DNA of 64,000 nt from positions 2,852,001 through 2,916,000 of the forward strand of contig NZ_CP109999.1 of NCBI RefSeq assembly GCF_025947145.1. Direction: 5' to 3'. How positions within the stretch are numbered: the first letter of the stretch is position 1; every line of letters begins with the position of its first letter. A program made the position numbers and the translations under genes. Shown one piece after another: positions 10,756 to 20,012 of this stretch. This stretch comes from Flavobacterium sp. N1994 (GTDB lineage Bacteria; Bacteroidota; Bacteroidia; Flavobacteriales; Flavobacteriaceae). The notes below the pieces were generated by a model that was not told where the DNA came from, ran no database searches, and was given only the letters and a program-made list of their open reading frames with translations.

Positions 10756-11181
10756 ATGTTACAGCCTAAAAGAACAAAATACCGTAAGGTACAAAAAGGT
10801 AGAATGAAAGGTGTTTCTCAAAGAGGACACATGCTTTCAAGTGGAATGTTTGGAATCAAATCTGTACATGAAAATGGTATGTTCTTAACTTCACGTCAAA
10901 TCGAAGCTGCACGTATTGCTGCCACTCGTTACATGAAGAGAGAAGGACAATTATGGATTAATATATTTCCAGACAAACCTATCACAAAGAAACCTCTTGA
11001 GGTACGTATGGGTAAAGGTAAAGGAGCAGTCGAATATTGGGCTGCCGTTGTGAAACCAGGAAAAATTATGTTTGAAGTTGGTGGAGTTCCACTTTCTGTT
11101 GCAAAAGAGGCTTTACGTCTTGCTGCTCAAAAACTTCCTGTAAAAACTAAGTTTGTCGTTGCTAGAGATTTCGAAGCATAA
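10756..11181 (+). CDS. rplP: 50S ribosomal protein L16
   Basis: L16 organises the A-site tRNA pocket of the 50S subunit. The 141-residue protein starts [19 protein letters not shown] and has the motifs [25 protein letters not shown] and the Gly-rich [13 protein letters not shown]. Length fits the family. The next gene, rpmC, starts 13 bases after the stop. Confidence 0.99.
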   Translation: MLQPKRTKYRKVQKGRMKGVSQRGHMLSSGMFGIKSVHENGMFLTSRQIEAARIAATRYMKREGQLWINIFPDKPITKKPLEVRMGKGKGAVEYWAAVVKPGKIMFEVGGVPLSVAKEALRLAAQKLPVKTKFVVARDFEA

Positions 11182-11194
11182 TCTAAAATTAATT

Positions 11195-11386
11195 ATGAAA
11201 CAATCAGAAATTATAAATCTATCCGCAGCTGAGTTGCAAGAAAAACTTAGTCAATTAAGAAAAGCGTATTCCGACTTAAAGAACGCTCACGCTATTTCTC
11301 CAATTGCTAATCCACTTCAAATTAGAAGTGCTAGAAGAGCGGTTGCTAGAGTAGCAACAGAGCTAACTAAAAGAGAGTTACAATAA
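11195..11386 (+). CDS. rpmC: 50S ribosomal protein L29
   Basis: L29 is a small two-helix protein at the tunnel exit next to L23. I start at the ATG at 11195 ([18 protein letters not shown]), giving 63 residues, the normal family size; an upstream in-frame start would overlap the end of rplP and add a non-homologous N-terminus. The second helix contains [19 protein letters not shown]. It precedes rpsQ by a few bases. Confidence 0.97.
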   Translation: MKQSEIINLSAAELQEKLSQLRKAYSDLKNAHAISPIANPLQIRSARRAVARVATELTKRELQ

Positions 11387-11402
11387 TTGTATGCTAGCTA
11401 AA

Positions 11403-11663
11403 ATGGAAGATAAAAGAAATTTAAGAAAAGAAAGAATTGGTGTGGTTACGTCAAACAAAATGGACAAGTCTATTGTTGTAGCACAAGTAACTAAAGTAAA
11501 ACACCCATTATACGGTAAGTTCGTGTTAAAAACTAAAAAGTTTCATGCACACGACGAAACAAATGACTGTAACATTGGTGATACAGTAAAGATCATGGAA
11601 ACAAGACCTTTATCAAAAACTAAATGTTGGAGACTAGTTGAAATCATTGAAAGAGCTAAATAA
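11403..11663 (+). CDS. rpsQ: 30S ribosomal protein S17
   Basis: S17 is a primary 16S rRNA binder with an OB fold. I prefer the ATG at 11403 ([15 protein letters not shown], 86 residues), because family members usually begin just before the RNLRKER segment; an ATG at 11391 would add MLAK. Motifs [18 protein letters not shown] and [21 protein letters not shown] are as expected. It lies between rpmC and rplN. Confidence 0.95.
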   Translation: MEDKRNLRKERIGVVTSNKMDKSIVVAQVTKVKHPLYGKFVLKTKKFHAHDETNDCNIGDTVKIMETRPLSKTKCWRLVEIIERAK

Positions 11664-11665
11664 TT

Positions 11666-12034
11666 ATGGTACAACAAGAATCAAGACTAAAAGTCGCAGA
11701 TAACACAGGAGCAAAAGAAGTTTTGACTATCCGTGTATTAGGAGGAACGAAACGTCGTTATGCCTCTGTTGGAGATAAAATTGTAGTTTCAATTAAAGAT
11801 GCAACACCAAACGGAAACGTAAAAAAAGGTGCTGTTTCAACTGCAGTTGTTGTACGTACCAAAAAAGAAGTGAGAAGAGCCGATGGTTCTTATATCCGAT
11901 TTGATGACAATGCATGTGTTCTTTTGAATGCTGCAGGTGAGATGAGAGGAACTCGTGTTTTTGGTCCAGTTGCAAGAGAACTTCGTGAAAAACAATTCAT
12001 GAAAATTGTATCATTAGCACCAGAAGTGCTTTAA
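11666..12034 (+). CDS. rplN: 50S ribosomal protein L14
   Basis: L14 sits at the subunit interface and is the docking site of the silencing factor RsfS. The 122-residue protein begins [19 protein letters not shown] and has the family motifs [35 protein letters not shown] and [14 protein letters not shown]. Length is exact for the family. It opens the spc segment, two bases after rpsQ. Confidence 0.99.
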
Positions 12035-12045
12035 TTCGTAGTAAG

Positions 12046-12360
12046 ATGATAAAGCTAAAAATAAAATCAGGAGATACGGTAAAAGTTATCGCTGGAGACC
12101 ATAAAGGTTCAGAAGGTAAAGTTTTACGTGTTGACCGTGAGAAAAACAAAGCAATCGTTGAAGGTGTAAACATGGTTTCGAAACATACAAAACCTAGTGC
12201 AAAAAACCCTCAAGGAGGAATCGTTAAGAAAGAAGCTCCTTTGCATATTTCAAACTTATCTTTAATTGACCCAAAATCAAAAGAAGCTACTAAGGTTGGA
12301 ATCAAAGTAGAAGGAGATAAGAAAGTAAGATTTTCTAAAAAATCTAATCAAGTATTATAG
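12046..12360 (+). CDS. rplX: 50S ribosomal protein L24
   Basis: L24 initiates 50S assembly by binding the 5' end of 23S rRNA. The 104 residues contain a KOW motif, [23 protein letters not shown] (about residues 7-29), followed by [14 protein letters not shown], both diagnostic. It ends two bases before rplE. Confidence 0.98.
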   Translation: MIKLKIKSGDTVKVIAGDHKGSEGKVLRVDREKNKAIVEGVNMVSKHTKPSAKNPQGGIVKKEAPLHISNLSLIDPKSKEATKVGIKVEGDKKVRFSKKSNQVL

Positions 12361-12362
12361 TT

Positions 12363-12914
12363 ATGGCATATATTCCTAGACTTAAGCAAGAATATAAGGA
12401 CAGAGTAATAGCTGCCCTTAAAGAAGAATTCGGTTATAAAAACGTAATGCAAGTTCCTAAATTGGAAAAAATCGTTTTAAGCCGTGGAGTTGGTGCAGCA
12501 GTATCTGACAAAAAACTAGTTGACTATGCAGTTGATGAGTTAACAAAAGTTACTGGACAAAAAGCAGTATCTACAATCTCTAAGAAAGACGTTGCGTCTT
12601 TCAAATTGAGAAAAGGTATGCCAATTGGAGCCAAAGTGACTCTTAGAGGGGAAAGAATGTATGAGTTTTTAGATAGACTTATCACATCTTCTTTACCACG
12701 TGTAAGAGATTTTAATGGTATCAAAGCTACTGGTTTTGACGGAAGAGGTAATTATAACCTTGGTATTACAGAACAAATCATTTTCCCAGAAATTGATATT
12801 GATAAAGTAAACAAAATATCAGGTTTGGATATTACTTTCGTAACAACGGCAAACACAGATAAAGAAGCAAAGTCATTATTGGCTGAATTAGGTTTACCTT
12901 TTAAAAAGAATTAA
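12363..12914 (+). CDS. rplE: 50S ribosomal protein L5
   Basis: L5 binds 5S rRNA and contacts the P-site tRNA and the 30S head. The 183-residue protein has the family motifs [52 protein letters not shown] and FPEIDIDKV. Length is normal. It lies between rplX and rpsN with gaps of two to three bases, suggesting tight coupling. Confidence 0.99.
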   Translation: MAYIPRLKQEYKDRVIAALKEEFGYKNVMQVPKLEKIVLSRGVGAAVSDKKLVDYAVDELTKVTGQKAVSTISKKDVASFKLRKGMPIGAKVTLRGERMYEFLDRLITSSLPRVRDFNGIKATGFDGRGNYNLGITEQIIFPEIDIDKVNKISGLDITFVTTANTDKEAKSLLAELGLPFKKN

Positions 12915-12917
12915 GAT

Positions 12918-13187
12918 ATGGCTAAAGAATCAATGAAAGCCCGTGAGGTTAAGAGAGAAAAAACGGTAGTAAAGTACGCTGAGAAAAGAAAAGCTTTATT
13001 AGAAGCTGGAGATTACGAAGGGTTACAAAAATTACCAAAAAATGCTTCACCAGTTCGTATGCACAATCGTTGCAAATTAACAGGTAGACCAAGAGGGTAT
13101 ATGCGTCAATTCGGTATTTCACGTGTTACTTTCCGTGAAATGGCAAACCAAGGATTAATCCCAGGAGTTAAAAAGGCTTCTTGGTAA
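12918..13187 (+). CDS. rpsN: 30S ribosomal protein S14, zinc-free long type
   Basis: S14 belongs to the 30S head. The 89-residue form has a single Cys (in [20 protein letters not shown]) and none of the CxxC pairs of the 61-residue zinc-binding type, so it should not need zinc. The C-terminal [18 protein letters not shown] is canonical. It is followed by a 77-bp gap holding an inverted repeat before rpsH. Confidence 0.98.
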   Translation: MAKESMKAREVKREKTVVKYAEKRKALLEAGDYEGLQKLPKNASPVRMHNRCKLTGRPRGYMRQFGISRVTFREMANQGLIPGVKKASW

Positions 13188-13207
13188 TCAACAAGTAATT
13201 ATCAATT

Positions 13208-13250
13208 GGTTAAAGGTTCATTTAGTGAGTACTTTTTGAAAACCATAACC
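13208..13250 (+). promoter_or_regulatory. Inverted repeat and possible weak promoter before rpsH
   Basis: GGTTAAAGGTT (13208-13218) can pair with AACCATAACC (13241-13250) around a 22-nt loop. The same gap has TTG (13206-13208), 21 bp, then TACTTTTTG (13230-13238), one base off the TAnnTTTG consensus. It could be an internal promoter or an S8-type leader; the sequence alone does not decide. Confidence 0.35.
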
Positions 13251-13264
13251 GCAAATTTATACAT

Positions 13265-13663
13265 ATGTATACAGATCCAATTGCAGATTATCTTACGAGA
13301 GTTAGAAATGCAGTGATGGCAAACCACAAAGTGGTTGAGATTCCAGCTTCCAACTTGAAAAAAGAAATCACAAAGATTTTATTCGATCAAGGATATATCT
13401 TAAGTTACAAATTTGATGACAGTACTGTTCAAGGTACCATCAAAATCGCTTTGAAGTATGATAAAGATACTAAAGAGTCAGTAATCAAAGATATCCAAAG
13501 AATTAGTAAACCAGGTTTACGTAAATACGCAGGTTCAACAAAAATCCCAAGAATCCTTAACGGATTAGGAATTGCTATTGTTTCTACATCAAAAGGTTTG
13601 ATGACTGGAAAACAAGCTAAGCAATTAAATGTTGGTGGAGAAGTAATTTGCTACGTATACTAA
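13265..13663 (+). CDS. rpsH: 30S ribosomal protein S8
   Basis: S8 binds the central domain of 16S rRNA and in enterobacteria represses the spc operon. The 132-residue protein begins [16 protein letters not shown] and ends with the family motif [26 protein letters not shown]. Length is normal. Its start follows the only sizeable gap in the spc segment, which makes an internal control point plausible. Confidence 0.99.
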   Translation: MYTDPIADYLTRVRNAVMANHKVVEIPASNLKKEITKILFDQGYILSYKFDDSTVQGTIKIALKYDKDTKESVIKDIQRISKPGLRKYAGSTKIPRILNGLGIAIVSTSKGLMTGKQAKQLNVGGEVICYVY

Positions 13664-13679
13664 TTAAAACTGTTAAACA

Positions 13680-14222
13680 ATGTCAAGAATAGGTAAAAAT
13701 CCAATTTCAATTCCTGCAGGTGTAACTGTTGAAGTTAGTGAAACAGTAATTACAGTAAAAGGAAAATTAGGTCAACTTACACAAGATTACGCAGACGTAA
13801 CTGTAAAAGTTGAAGAAGGTCAACTAGTAGTAGAAAGACCATCTGATAGTAAAGATCATAGAGCAAAACACGGATTATACAGATCATTAATCAACAACAT
13901 GATTATTGGAGTGTCTGAAGGTTTTACTAAAGAATTAGAATTGGTAGGAGTAGGTTACAGAGCTTCTAACCAAGGGCAAAAATTAGACTTAGCATTAGGT
14001 TTTTCTCATAATATCGTTTTAGAATTAGCTCCAGAAGTTAAATTAGAAACTATTTCTGAGAAAGGTAAAAACCCAATCGTGAAGTTAACATCTTTTGACA
14101 AACAACTAATCGGACAAATCGCTGCTAAAATCAGAGGTTTCCGTAAACCAGAACCTTACAAAGGAAAAGGAGTTAAGTTTGTTGGTGAAGAATTGAGAAG
14201 AAAAGCAGGTAAATCAGCGTAA
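13680..14222 (+). CDS. rplF: 50S ribosomal protein L6
   Basis: L6 is near the GTPase-associated centre of the 50S subunit. The 180 residues begin MSRIGKNPISIPAGVTVEV and contain the duplicated alpha/beta fold, with GVGYRASNQGQKLDLALGFSH in the second half (about residues 90-110) and the C-terminal motif RKPEPYKGKGVKFVGEELRRK. It is 16 bp after rpsH and 12 bp before rplR. Confidence 0.99.
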   Translation: MSRIGKNPISIPAGVTVEVSETVITVKGKLGQLTQDYADVTVKVEEGQLVVERPSDSKDHRAKHGLYRSLINNMIIGVSEGFTKELELVGVGYRASNQGQKLDLALGFSHNIVLELAPEVKLETISEKGKNPIVKLTSFDKQLIGQIAAKIRGFRKPEPYKGKGVKFVGEELRRKAGKSA

Positions 14223-14234
14223 AAAAGTAGTATT

Positions 14235-14588
14235 ATGTCATTAACAAAAACTGAAAGAAGACAAAGAATTAAATTCAGAATCAGAAAGATTGTTAGCGGT
14301 ACTGCTGCTAGACCAAGACTTTCTGTTTTCAGAAGTAATAAAGAAATCTATGCACAACTAATTGATGATGTGAATGGAGTTACTTTATTGGCTGCTTCAT
14401 CTAAAGATAAAGGAGTAAACATTAAAGGTACAAACGTAGAAATTGCAACTGAAGTTGGAAAACTTGCTGCAGAAAAAGCGTTAAAAGCCGGAATTACAGA
14501 AGTAACTTTCGATAGAGGAGGTTATTTATATCACGGTCGTATTAAATCATTAGCGGAAGGCGCAAGAGCGGCTGGACTTAAATTCTAA
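14235..14588 (+). CDS. rplR: 50S ribosomal protein L18
   Basis: L18 binds 5S rRNA together with L5. The 117-residue protein has a basic N-terminus, [37 protein letters not shown] (positions 8-44), and the C-terminal motif [26 protein letters not shown]. Length is normal for bacteria. It lies in standard spc order between rplF and rpsE. Confidence 0.99.
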   Translation: MSLTKTERRQRIKFRIRKIVSGTAARPRLSVFRSNKEIYAQLIDDVNGVTLLAASSKDKGVNIKGTNVEIATEVGKLAAEKALKAGITEVTFDRGGYLYHGRIKSLAEGARAAGLKF

Positions 14589-14594
14589 GAAATT

Positions 14595-15119
14595 ATGTAT
14601 AACGGATACAAAAATGTAGAGTTAGTAAAACCTAGTGGTCTTGAACTAAAAGATCGTTTGGTAAGTGTAAATCGTGTTACCAAAGTAACAAAAGGAGGTA
14701 GAGCATTTGGCTTTTCTGCGATTGTTGTTGTAGGTGATGAAAACGGTGTTGTTGGACATGGTTTAGGAAAATCTAAAGACGTTTCTGAAGCTATTGCTAA
14801 AGCAGTAGAAGATGCAAAGAAAAACTTAGTTAGAATTCCTTTAAGTGGACAATCTGTACCTCACGAACAAAAAGGAAAATTTGGTGGAGCAGCAGTATTT
14901 TTGATGCCTGCATCTCACGGTACCGGAGTAATTGCTGGTGGAGCTGTTCGTTCAGTTCTTGAATCAGTTGGTATCCATGATGTATTGTCAAAATCTCAAG
15001 GATCATCAAATCCTCACAACGTAGTAAAAGCAACTTTTGATGCTTTATTACAAATGAGAAGTGCTGTTACTGTTGCAAAACAAAGAGGTATTTCTTTAGA
15101 AAAAGTATTTAAAGGTTAA
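14595..15119 (+). CDS. rpsE: 30S ribosomal protein S5
   Basis: S5 helps form the mRNA entry channel and affects accuracy. The 174 residues contain the double-stranded-RNA-binding-like N-terminal domain with [24 protein letters not shown] (about residues 26-49) and the C-terminal domain with [31 protein letters not shown]. The loop KGGRAF where spectinomycin-resistance changes occur looks ordinary. It is followed by rpmD. Confidence 0.99.
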   Translation: MYNGYKNVELVKPSGLELKDRLVSVNRVTKVTKGGRAFGFSAIVVVGDENGVVGHGLGKSKDVSEAIAKAVEDAKKNLVRIPLSGQSVPHEQKGKFGGAAVFLMPASHGTGVIAGGAVRSVLESVGIHDVLSKSQGSSNPHNVVKATFDALLQMRSAVTVAKQRGISLEKVFKG

Positions 15120-15131
15120 TTCAAGGAAATT

Positions 15132-15314
15132 ATGGCTAAATTATTAGTAAAACAAGTTAGAAGCAAAATCAATTGTCCTCTTACACAAAAAAGAGGATTA
15201 GAAGCTTTAGGTCTTCGTAAAATGGGACAGGTTGTGGAGCATGATTCAAATCCAGCGATCCTTGGAATGATAAATAAAGTTAAACACTTAGTTTCCGTAG
15301 AGGAAGTTAAATAA
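15132..15314 (+). CDS. rpmD: 50S ribosomal protein L30
   Basis: A 60-residue protein of the 50S subunit with the family pattern [36 protein letters not shown]30 is absent from some bacteria but kept here, between rpsE and rplO, its usual place. Both gaps are 11-12 bp. Confidence 0.98.
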   Translation: MAKLLVKQVRSKINCPLTQKRGLEALGLRKMGQVVEHDSNPAILGMINKVKHLVSVEEVK

Positions 15315-15325
15315 CAAATACAGTT

Positions 15326-15778
15326 ATGAATTTAAGTAACTTACAACCTGCTGAAGGTTCAACACATAATCAAAATAAAAGATTAGGTAGAGGAGAAGGT
15401 TCTGGAAAAGGTGGTACTTCTGCAAGAGGTCACAAAGGAGCTAAGTCTCGTTCTGGTTATTCTAAAAAGATTGGTTTTGAAGGAGGGCAAATGCCACTTC
15501 AAAGACGTGTGCCTAAGTTTGGTTTCACAAACGTTAATCGTAAAGAATACCAAGGTGTAAATCTTGACGCACTTCAATTGTTAGTTGATAATGGAATTGT
15601 TACAGATACTGTAGACTTTGCAGTATTTGTTGAAAACCGTTTGGCTACTAAAAATGAAATGGTTAAAATTCTTGGTAGAGGAGAATTGAAAGCAAAATTA
15701 AAAGTAACAGCCCATAAATTCACGGCTACTGCAAAAGCGGCAATTGAAGCTGCTGGTGGAGAAGCTGTAACACTATAA
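15326..15778 (+). CDS. rplO: 50S ribosomal protein L15
   Basis: L15 is a late-assembly 23S rRNA binder. The 150-residue protein begins MNLSNLQPAEGSTHNQNKRLGRG and has the Gly-rich, basic RGEGSGKGGTSARGHKGAKSRSG segment (about residues 22-44) followed by GFEGGQMPLQRRVPKFGF. The C-terminal globular domain is complete. It is 11 bp before secY. Confidence 0.99.
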   Translation: MNLSNLQPAEGSTHNQNKRLGRGEGSGKGGTSARGHKGAKSRSGYSKKIGFEGGQMPLQRRVPKFGFTNVNRKEYQGVNLDALQLLVDNGIVTDTVDFAVFVENRLATKNEMVKILGRGELKAKLKVTAHKFTATAKAAIEAAGGEAVTL

Positions 15779-15789
15779 TTGCTATAACA

Positions 15790-17133
15790 ATGAAGAAATT
15801 TTTTGAATCATTAAGTAATGTTTGGAAAATAGAAGAACTAAAAAATAGAATCTTGGTAACTCTTGGTCTATTATTAGTTTACAGATTTGGAGCGCACGTT
15901 ACGCTACCAGGTATTGATGCTACACAATTACACAGCTTAGCTGGTCAAACAGATAAAGGTATTGGTTCAATACTTGATATGTTTACCGGTGGTGCTTTTT
16001 CAAAAGCTTCAGTATTTGCATTAGGTATCATGCCGTACATCTCTGCTTCAATTGTTGTTCAATTAATGGGTATTGCCATTCCTTATTTGCAAAAACTGCA
16101 AAAAGATGGGGAAAGTGGCAGAAAGAAATTAAATCAAATTACTAGATGGTTAACCATCGGTATTACTTTAATTCAAGGACCAGGTTATATCTATAACTTG
16201 CAAAGAGTATTACAACCAGGAGCATTCCTTCTACCTGTAAGCTCATTTGCATTCCTATTTTCATCAGTTTTGATTCTTACTACAGGTACTATATTTGCCA
16301 TGTGGTTAGGAGAAAAAATTACTGATAAAGGAATTGGTAATGGTATTTCATTATTGATTATGGTTGGAATCCTTGCGAGATTACCACAAGCATTAATTCA
16401 AGAGTTTACTTCAAAAGTTACCAATAATAATGGTGGACCAATGTTGTTAGTAATTGAAATCATTGTTTGGTTATTAGTAATCATCGCTTGTGTTTTACTT
16501 GTTATGGCTGTTAGAAAAATCCCAGTACAATACGCTCGTCGTACTACAACTGGAGATTTCGAACAAGATATGATGGGAGGAAACAGACAATGGATTCCTT
16601 TAAAACTAAATTCTGCAGGTGTAATGCCAATCATTTTTGCTCAGGCAATTATGTTTATTCCAGCAGCAGTAGCAGGTCTTTCAAAATCTGAAACATCTCA
16701 ATCTATTGCAGGAACCTTTAGTAATATGTTTGGTTTTTGGTACTGTTTAGTATTTGCTTCGTTGATTGTAATTTTTACATTCTTCTACACAGCAATTACA
16801 GTCCCTACAAATAAAATGGCTGATGATTTAAAAAGAAGCGGTGGTTTCATACCAGGGGTTAAACCCGGAATTGAAACAGCAGATTTCTTAGATAGAATCA
16901 TGTCTCTAATAACATTCCCTGGTTCATTATTTCTTGCATTGATAGCTGTGTTCCCAGCCATTATCGTAGGTCTTGGTGTTCAACAATCTTGGGCAATGTT
17001 CTATGGTGGTACTTCATTAATCATTATGGTTGGTGTGGCTATCGATACTATTCAACAAATAAATTCTTATTTATTGAATAAGCACTATGACGGATTGATG
17101 AAAAGTGGTAAAAATAGAAAAGCAGTAGCTTAA
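15790..17133 (+). CDS. secY: Preprotein translocase subunit SecY
   Basis: SecY is the ten-helix channel of the Sec translocon, which exports the many signal-peptide proteins coded in this window. The 447 residues start [20 protein letters not shown]; the first membrane helix is about residues 19-36, followed by the plug region, the [11 protein letters not shown] motif (about residues 82-92) and the cytoplasmic loop [11 protein letters not shown] (about 242-252). It sits in the spc segment without adk or map, which follow secY in many bacteria. Confidence 0.99.
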   Translation: MKKFFESLSNVWKIEELKNRILVTLGLLLVYRFGAHVTLPGIDATQLHSLAGQTDKGIGSILDMFTGGAFSKASVFALGIMPYISASIVVQLMGIAIPYLQKLQKDGESGRKKLNQITRWLTIGITLIQGPGYIYNLQRVLQPGAFLLPVSSFAFLFSSVLILTTGTIFAMWLGEKITDKGIGNGISLLIMVGILARLPQALIQEFTSKVTNNNGGPMLLVIEIIVWLLVIIACVLLVMAVRKIPVQYARRTTTGDFEQDMMGGNRQWIPLKLNSAGVMPIIFAQAIMFIPAAVAGLSKSETSQSIAGTFSNMFGFWYCLVFASLIVIFTFFYTAITVPTNKMADDLKRSGGFIPGVKPGIETADFLDRIMSLITFPGSLFLALIAVFPAIIVGLGVQQSWAMFYGGTSLIIMVGVAIDTIQQINSYLLNKHYDGLMKSGKNRKAVA

Positions 17134-17138
17134 TTTTT

Positions 17139-17354
17139 ATGGCAAAACAATCAGCAATAGAACAAGACGGATCAATCATCGAAGCATTATCGAACGCAAT
17201 GTTTCGTGTAGAATTAGAAAACGGACACGTTGTAATTGCTCATATCTCTGGAAAAATGCGAATGCATTATATCAAATTGTTACCTGGTGACAAAGTGAAA
17301 TTAGAAATGAGTCCTTACGATTTGTCAAAAGCAAGAATTACTTATAGATATTAA
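17139..17354 (+). CDS. infA: Translation initiation factor IF-1
   Basis: IF-1 is an OB-fold protein that occupies the A site during initiation. The 71 residues contain [44 protein letters not shown] and the C-terminal [24 protein letters not shown] (given in parts). Length is exact for the family. Its start is five bases after the secY stop, and rpmJ follows. Confidence 0.99.
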   Translation: MAKQSAIEQDGSIIEALSNAMFRVELENGHVVIAHISGKMRMHYIKLLPGDKVKLEMSPYDLSKARITYRY

Positions 17355-17364
17355 AAGTATTACA

Positions 17365-17481
17365 ATGAAAGTAAGAGCATCAGTTAAGAAAAGAAGTGCC
17401 GAGTGCAAAATTGTACGAAGAAAAGGCAGATTATACGTAATCAACAAAAAGAATCCTAGATTTAAACAAAGACAAGGATAG
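17365..17481 (+). CDS. rpmJ: 50S ribosomal protein L36, zinc-free type
   Basis: A 38-residue protein read from ATG 17365 to TAG 17479-17481. It starts [20 protein letters not shown] and ends NPRFKQRQG, the L36 pattern. Of the zinc-ligand positions (Cys11, Cys14, Cys27, His33 in the zinc form) only Cys14 remains, so this is the zinc-independent version, as with S14 in the same operon. It is two bases before rpsM. Confidence 0.97.
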   Translation: MKVRASVKKRSAECKIVRRKGRLYVINKKNPRFKQRQG

Positions 17482-17483
17482 TT

Positions 17484-17858
17484 ATGGCAAGAATAGCAGG
17501 GGTAGATATACCTAAAAACAAAAGAGGAGTTATCGCTTTAACATACATCTTCGGAGTAGGTAAAAGTAGAGCTATTGAGATTTTAGAAAAAGCTCAAGTA
17601 AGCCAAGATACAAAAGTTCAAGATTGGAATGATGACGAAATCGGAGCAATCCGTGACGCGGTATCATATTACAAAATTGAAGGTGAACTTCGTTCAGAAG
17701 TGTCACTACACATCAAACGTTTAATGGACATCGGATGTTATAGAGGTATCCGTCACAGATCTGGTCTTCCTTTAAGAGGACAAAGAACTAAGAACAACTC
17801 TAGAACAAGAAAAGGTAAAAGAAAAACTGTTGCTAACAAGAAAAAAGCAACTAAATAA
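17484..17858 (+). CDS. rpsM: 30S ribosomal protein S13
   Basis: S13 joins S19 in the 30S head and contacts P-site tRNA and the B1 bridges. The 124 residues begin [26 protein letters not shown] and contain the [25 protein letters not shown] tail (about 90-114). It heads the alpha segment after rpmJ. Confidence 0.99.
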   Translation: MARIAGVDIPKNKRGVIALTYIFGVGKSRAIEILEKAQVSQDTKVQDWNDDEIGAIRDAVSYYKIEGELRSEVSLHIKRLMDIGCYRGIRHRSGLPLRGQRTKNNSRTRKGKRKTVANKKKATK

Positions 17859-17866
17859 TAAGTAAT

Positions 17867-18250
17867 ATGGCTAAAGCGACTACAAAAAAACGTAAAGTTA
17901 TCGTTGAATCAACGGGCGAAGCGCATATTAATGCAACTTTTAACAACATCATCATTTCGTTAACTAACAAAAAAGGTGAAGTTATTTCTTGGTCATCAGC
18001 TGGTAAAATGGGCTTTAGAGGTTCTAAAAAGAACACTCCATACGCAGCTCAAATGGCAGCAGAAGATTGTGGAAAAGTAGCATTAGAAGCTGGACTTAAA
18101 AAAGTAAAAGTGTATGTTAAAGGACCAGGTAATGGACGTGAGTCTGCTATCCGTTCTATACACAATTCAGGAATTGAAGTAACAGAAATCATTGACGTTA
18201 CTCCAATGCCGCACAATGGATGTCGTCCTCCTAAAAGACGTAGAGTATAA
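17867..18250 (+). CDS. rpsK: 30S ribosomal protein S11
   Basis: S11 is part of the 30S platform near the E site. The 127-residue protein has a basic N-terminus [20 protein letters not shown], the core [28 protein letters not shown] and the C-terminal [10 protein letters not shown]. It ends 80 bp before rpsD; the gap holds a two-part stem. Confidence 0.99.
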   Translation: MAKATTKKRKVIVESTGEAHINATFNNIIISLTNKKGEVISWSSAGKMGFRGSKKNTPYAAQMAAEDCGKVALEAGLKKVKVYVKGPGNGRESAIRSIHNSGIEVTEIIDVTPMPHNGCRPPKRRRV

Positions 18251-18263
18251 TTATAGTATAATC

Positions 18264-18317
18264 AAGATAGAATAAAGATTATCGGAGGATTCGACCTGAA
18301 TTCATAATCTCTATCTT
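18264..18317 (+). promoter_or_regulatory. Two-part stem-loop upstream of rpsD (candidate S4 leader)
   Basis: AAGATAG (18264-18270) pairs with CTATCTT (18311-18317), and after a 5-nt bulge AGATTAT (18276-18282) pairs with ATAATCT (18304-18310). The 21-nt loop contains AGG and CCT triplets around ATTCGA that can add a short inner stem. S4 controls the alpha operon in other phyla by binding a structured leader; this position fits, but the assignment is inferred. Confidence 0.5.
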
Positions 18318-18330
18318 AAAACAATTTAAA

Positions 18331-18936
18331 ATGGCAAGATATACTGGTCCAAGTACAAGAATTGCTCGTAAATTTGGCGAAGCAATATTCGGAGAAGACA
18401 AAGCCTTCGAAAAAAGAAATTATCCTCCTGGACAACACGGGATGGCTAAAAAAAGAGGTAAAAAATCTGAGTACGCTGTCCAATTGATGGAAAAGCAAAA
18501 AGCTAAATATTCTTATGGAATTTTAGAAAAACAATTCAGAAACCTTTTTGAAAAAGCAGCAGCTTCTAAAGGTGTAACAGGTGAAATCCTTTTACAATTA
18601 TGCGAAGCAAGATTAGATAATGTGGTTTACAGAATGGGAATTGCGCCTTCAAGAAGAGCAGCAAGACAAATCGTTTCTCACCGTCACATCACTGTGAACG
18701 GAGAATTGGTTAACATCCCTTCTTATCACTTGAAACCAGGTGACAAAGTGGCTGTTCGTGAAAAATCTAAATCTGTTGAAGCTATAGAGCGTTCATTAGC
18801 CAATTCATCTCACGTATATGAGTGGATTACTTGGAATAATGACACTAAAGAAGGAACTTTTGTTTCTGTACCTGCAAGATTGCAAATTCCAGAAAACATC
18901 AAAGAACAATTAATCGTAGAGTTGTACAACAAATAA
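18331..18936 (+). CDS. rpsD: 30S ribosomal protein S4
   Basis: S4 is a primary 16S rRNA binder, an accuracy protein, and a translational repressor of the alpha operon in several bacteria. The 201-residue protein has an N-terminal region with [22 protein letters not shown] and an S4 RNA-binding domain, [31 protein letters not shown] (about residues 93-123). Normal length. It is preceded by a structured 80-bp gap. Confidence 0.99.
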   Translation: MARYTGPSTRIARKFGEAIFGEDKAFEKRNYPPGQHGMAKKRGKKSEYAVQLMEKQKAKYSYGILEKQFRNLFEKAAASKGVTGEILLQLCEARLDNVVYRMGIAPSRRAARQIVSHRHITVNGELVNIPSYHLKPGDKVAVREKSKSVEAIERSLANSSHVYEWITWNNDTKEGTFVSVPARLQIPENIKEQLIVELYNK

Positions 18937-18957
18937 TAATTGACATTAGTCTAAATT

Positions 18958-19950
18958 ATGGCAATATTTAATTTTCAGAAGCCCGATAAAGTTATCATGA
19001 TCGATTCAACCGATTTTGAAGGTAAGTTTGAATTCAGACCTTTAGAACCAGGATACGGATTGACAGTTGGTAATGCACTTAGAAGAGTTTTACTTTCTGC
19101 GTTAGAAGGTTATGCCATTACATCTATCAGAATTGATGGTGTTGAGCATGAGTTTTCAACTATTTCAGGAGTAGTAGAAGATGTTACTGAAATTATCTTA
19201 AATCTAAAACAAGTACGTTTCAAACGTCAGATTGAAGATGTAGATAACGAAACAGTTTCTATCTCTATCTCAGGAAAAGATCAAATTACTGCTGGTGATT
19301 TTCAAAAATTCATCTCTGGTTTCCAAGTATTGAACCCAGAACTAGTGATTTGTAACTTAGATAGCAAAGTAAATCTTAATATGGAATTAACTATCGAGAA
19401 AGGTCGTGGTTATGTTCCTGCAGAAGAGAACAAAAAACAAAACGCAGCAATAGGTACTATCTTTACAGACTCCATTTTTACTCCGGTAAAAAATGTAAAA
19501 TATGCTATTGAAAACTTCCGTGTAGAGCAAAAAACAGATTATGAAAAATTAGTTTTTGAAATCAAAACTGATGGTTCAATCAATCCAAAAGATGCTTTAA
19601 CTGAAGCTGCCAAAGTTTTAATTCACCACTTTATGTTATTCTCAGATGAGAGAATCACCCTTGAAGCTGATGAAATTGCTCAAACTGAGTCTTATGATGA
19701 AGAATCATTACACATGAGACAATTGCTTAAAACAAAATTGGTAGATATGGATTTATCTGTAAGAGCCTTGAATTGTTTGAAAGCTGCAGAAGTTGATACA
19801 CTTGGAGATCTAGTATCTTTCAACAAAAATGACTTAATGAAGTTCCGTAACTTCGGTAAAAAATCGCTAACTGAGTTAGACGAATTGGTTGCCAACAAGA
19901 ATTTAACTTTCGGAATGGACTTAGGTAAATACAAATTAGATAAAGAATAA
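18958..19950 (+). CDS. rpoA: RNA polymerase alpha subunit
   Basis: The 330-residue alpha subunit nucleates RNA polymerase assembly. The N-terminal domain includes [25 protein letters not shown] (about residues 23-47), which dimerises and binds beta. The C-terminal domain, after an acidic linker near residue 240, holds the helix-hairpin-helix fold with [23 protein letters not shown], including the Arg used for UP-element contact. It is followed by rplQ after a 62-bp structured gap. Confidence 0.99.
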   Translation: MAIFNFQKPDKVIMIDSTDFEGKFEFRPLEPGYGLTVGNALRRVLLSALEGYAITSIRIDGVEHEFSTISGVVEDVTEIILNLKQVRFKRQIEDVDNETVSISISGKDQITAGDFQKFISGFQVLNPELVICNLDSKVNLNMELTIEKGRGYVPAEENKKQNAAIGTIFTDSIFTPVKNVKYAIENFRVEQKTDYEKLVFEIKTDGSINPKDALTEAAKVLIHHFMLFSDERITLEADEIAQTESYDEESLHMRQLLKTKLVDMDLSVRALNCLKAAEVDTLGDLVSFNKNDLMKFRNFGKKSLTELDELVANKNLTFGMDLGKYKLDKE

Positions 19951-19954
19951 ATTA

Positions 19955-19996
19955 CTTCATATTTTGCTCTCCAAGGTGGATTGATGCAAGATGAAG
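19955..19996 (+). promoter_or_regulatory. Stem-loop between rpoA and rplQ
   Basis: CTTCAT (19955-19960) pairs with ATGAAG (19991-19996), TTGC (19964-19967) with GCAA (19986-19989), and TCC with GGA around AAGGT in the loop. The nested structure covers most of the 62-bp gap and has no U-tract, so it looks like a leader or processing element rather than a terminator. Function is inferred. Confidence 0.4.
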
Positions 19997-20012
19997 GTTA
20001 AAAAAATAAGTC

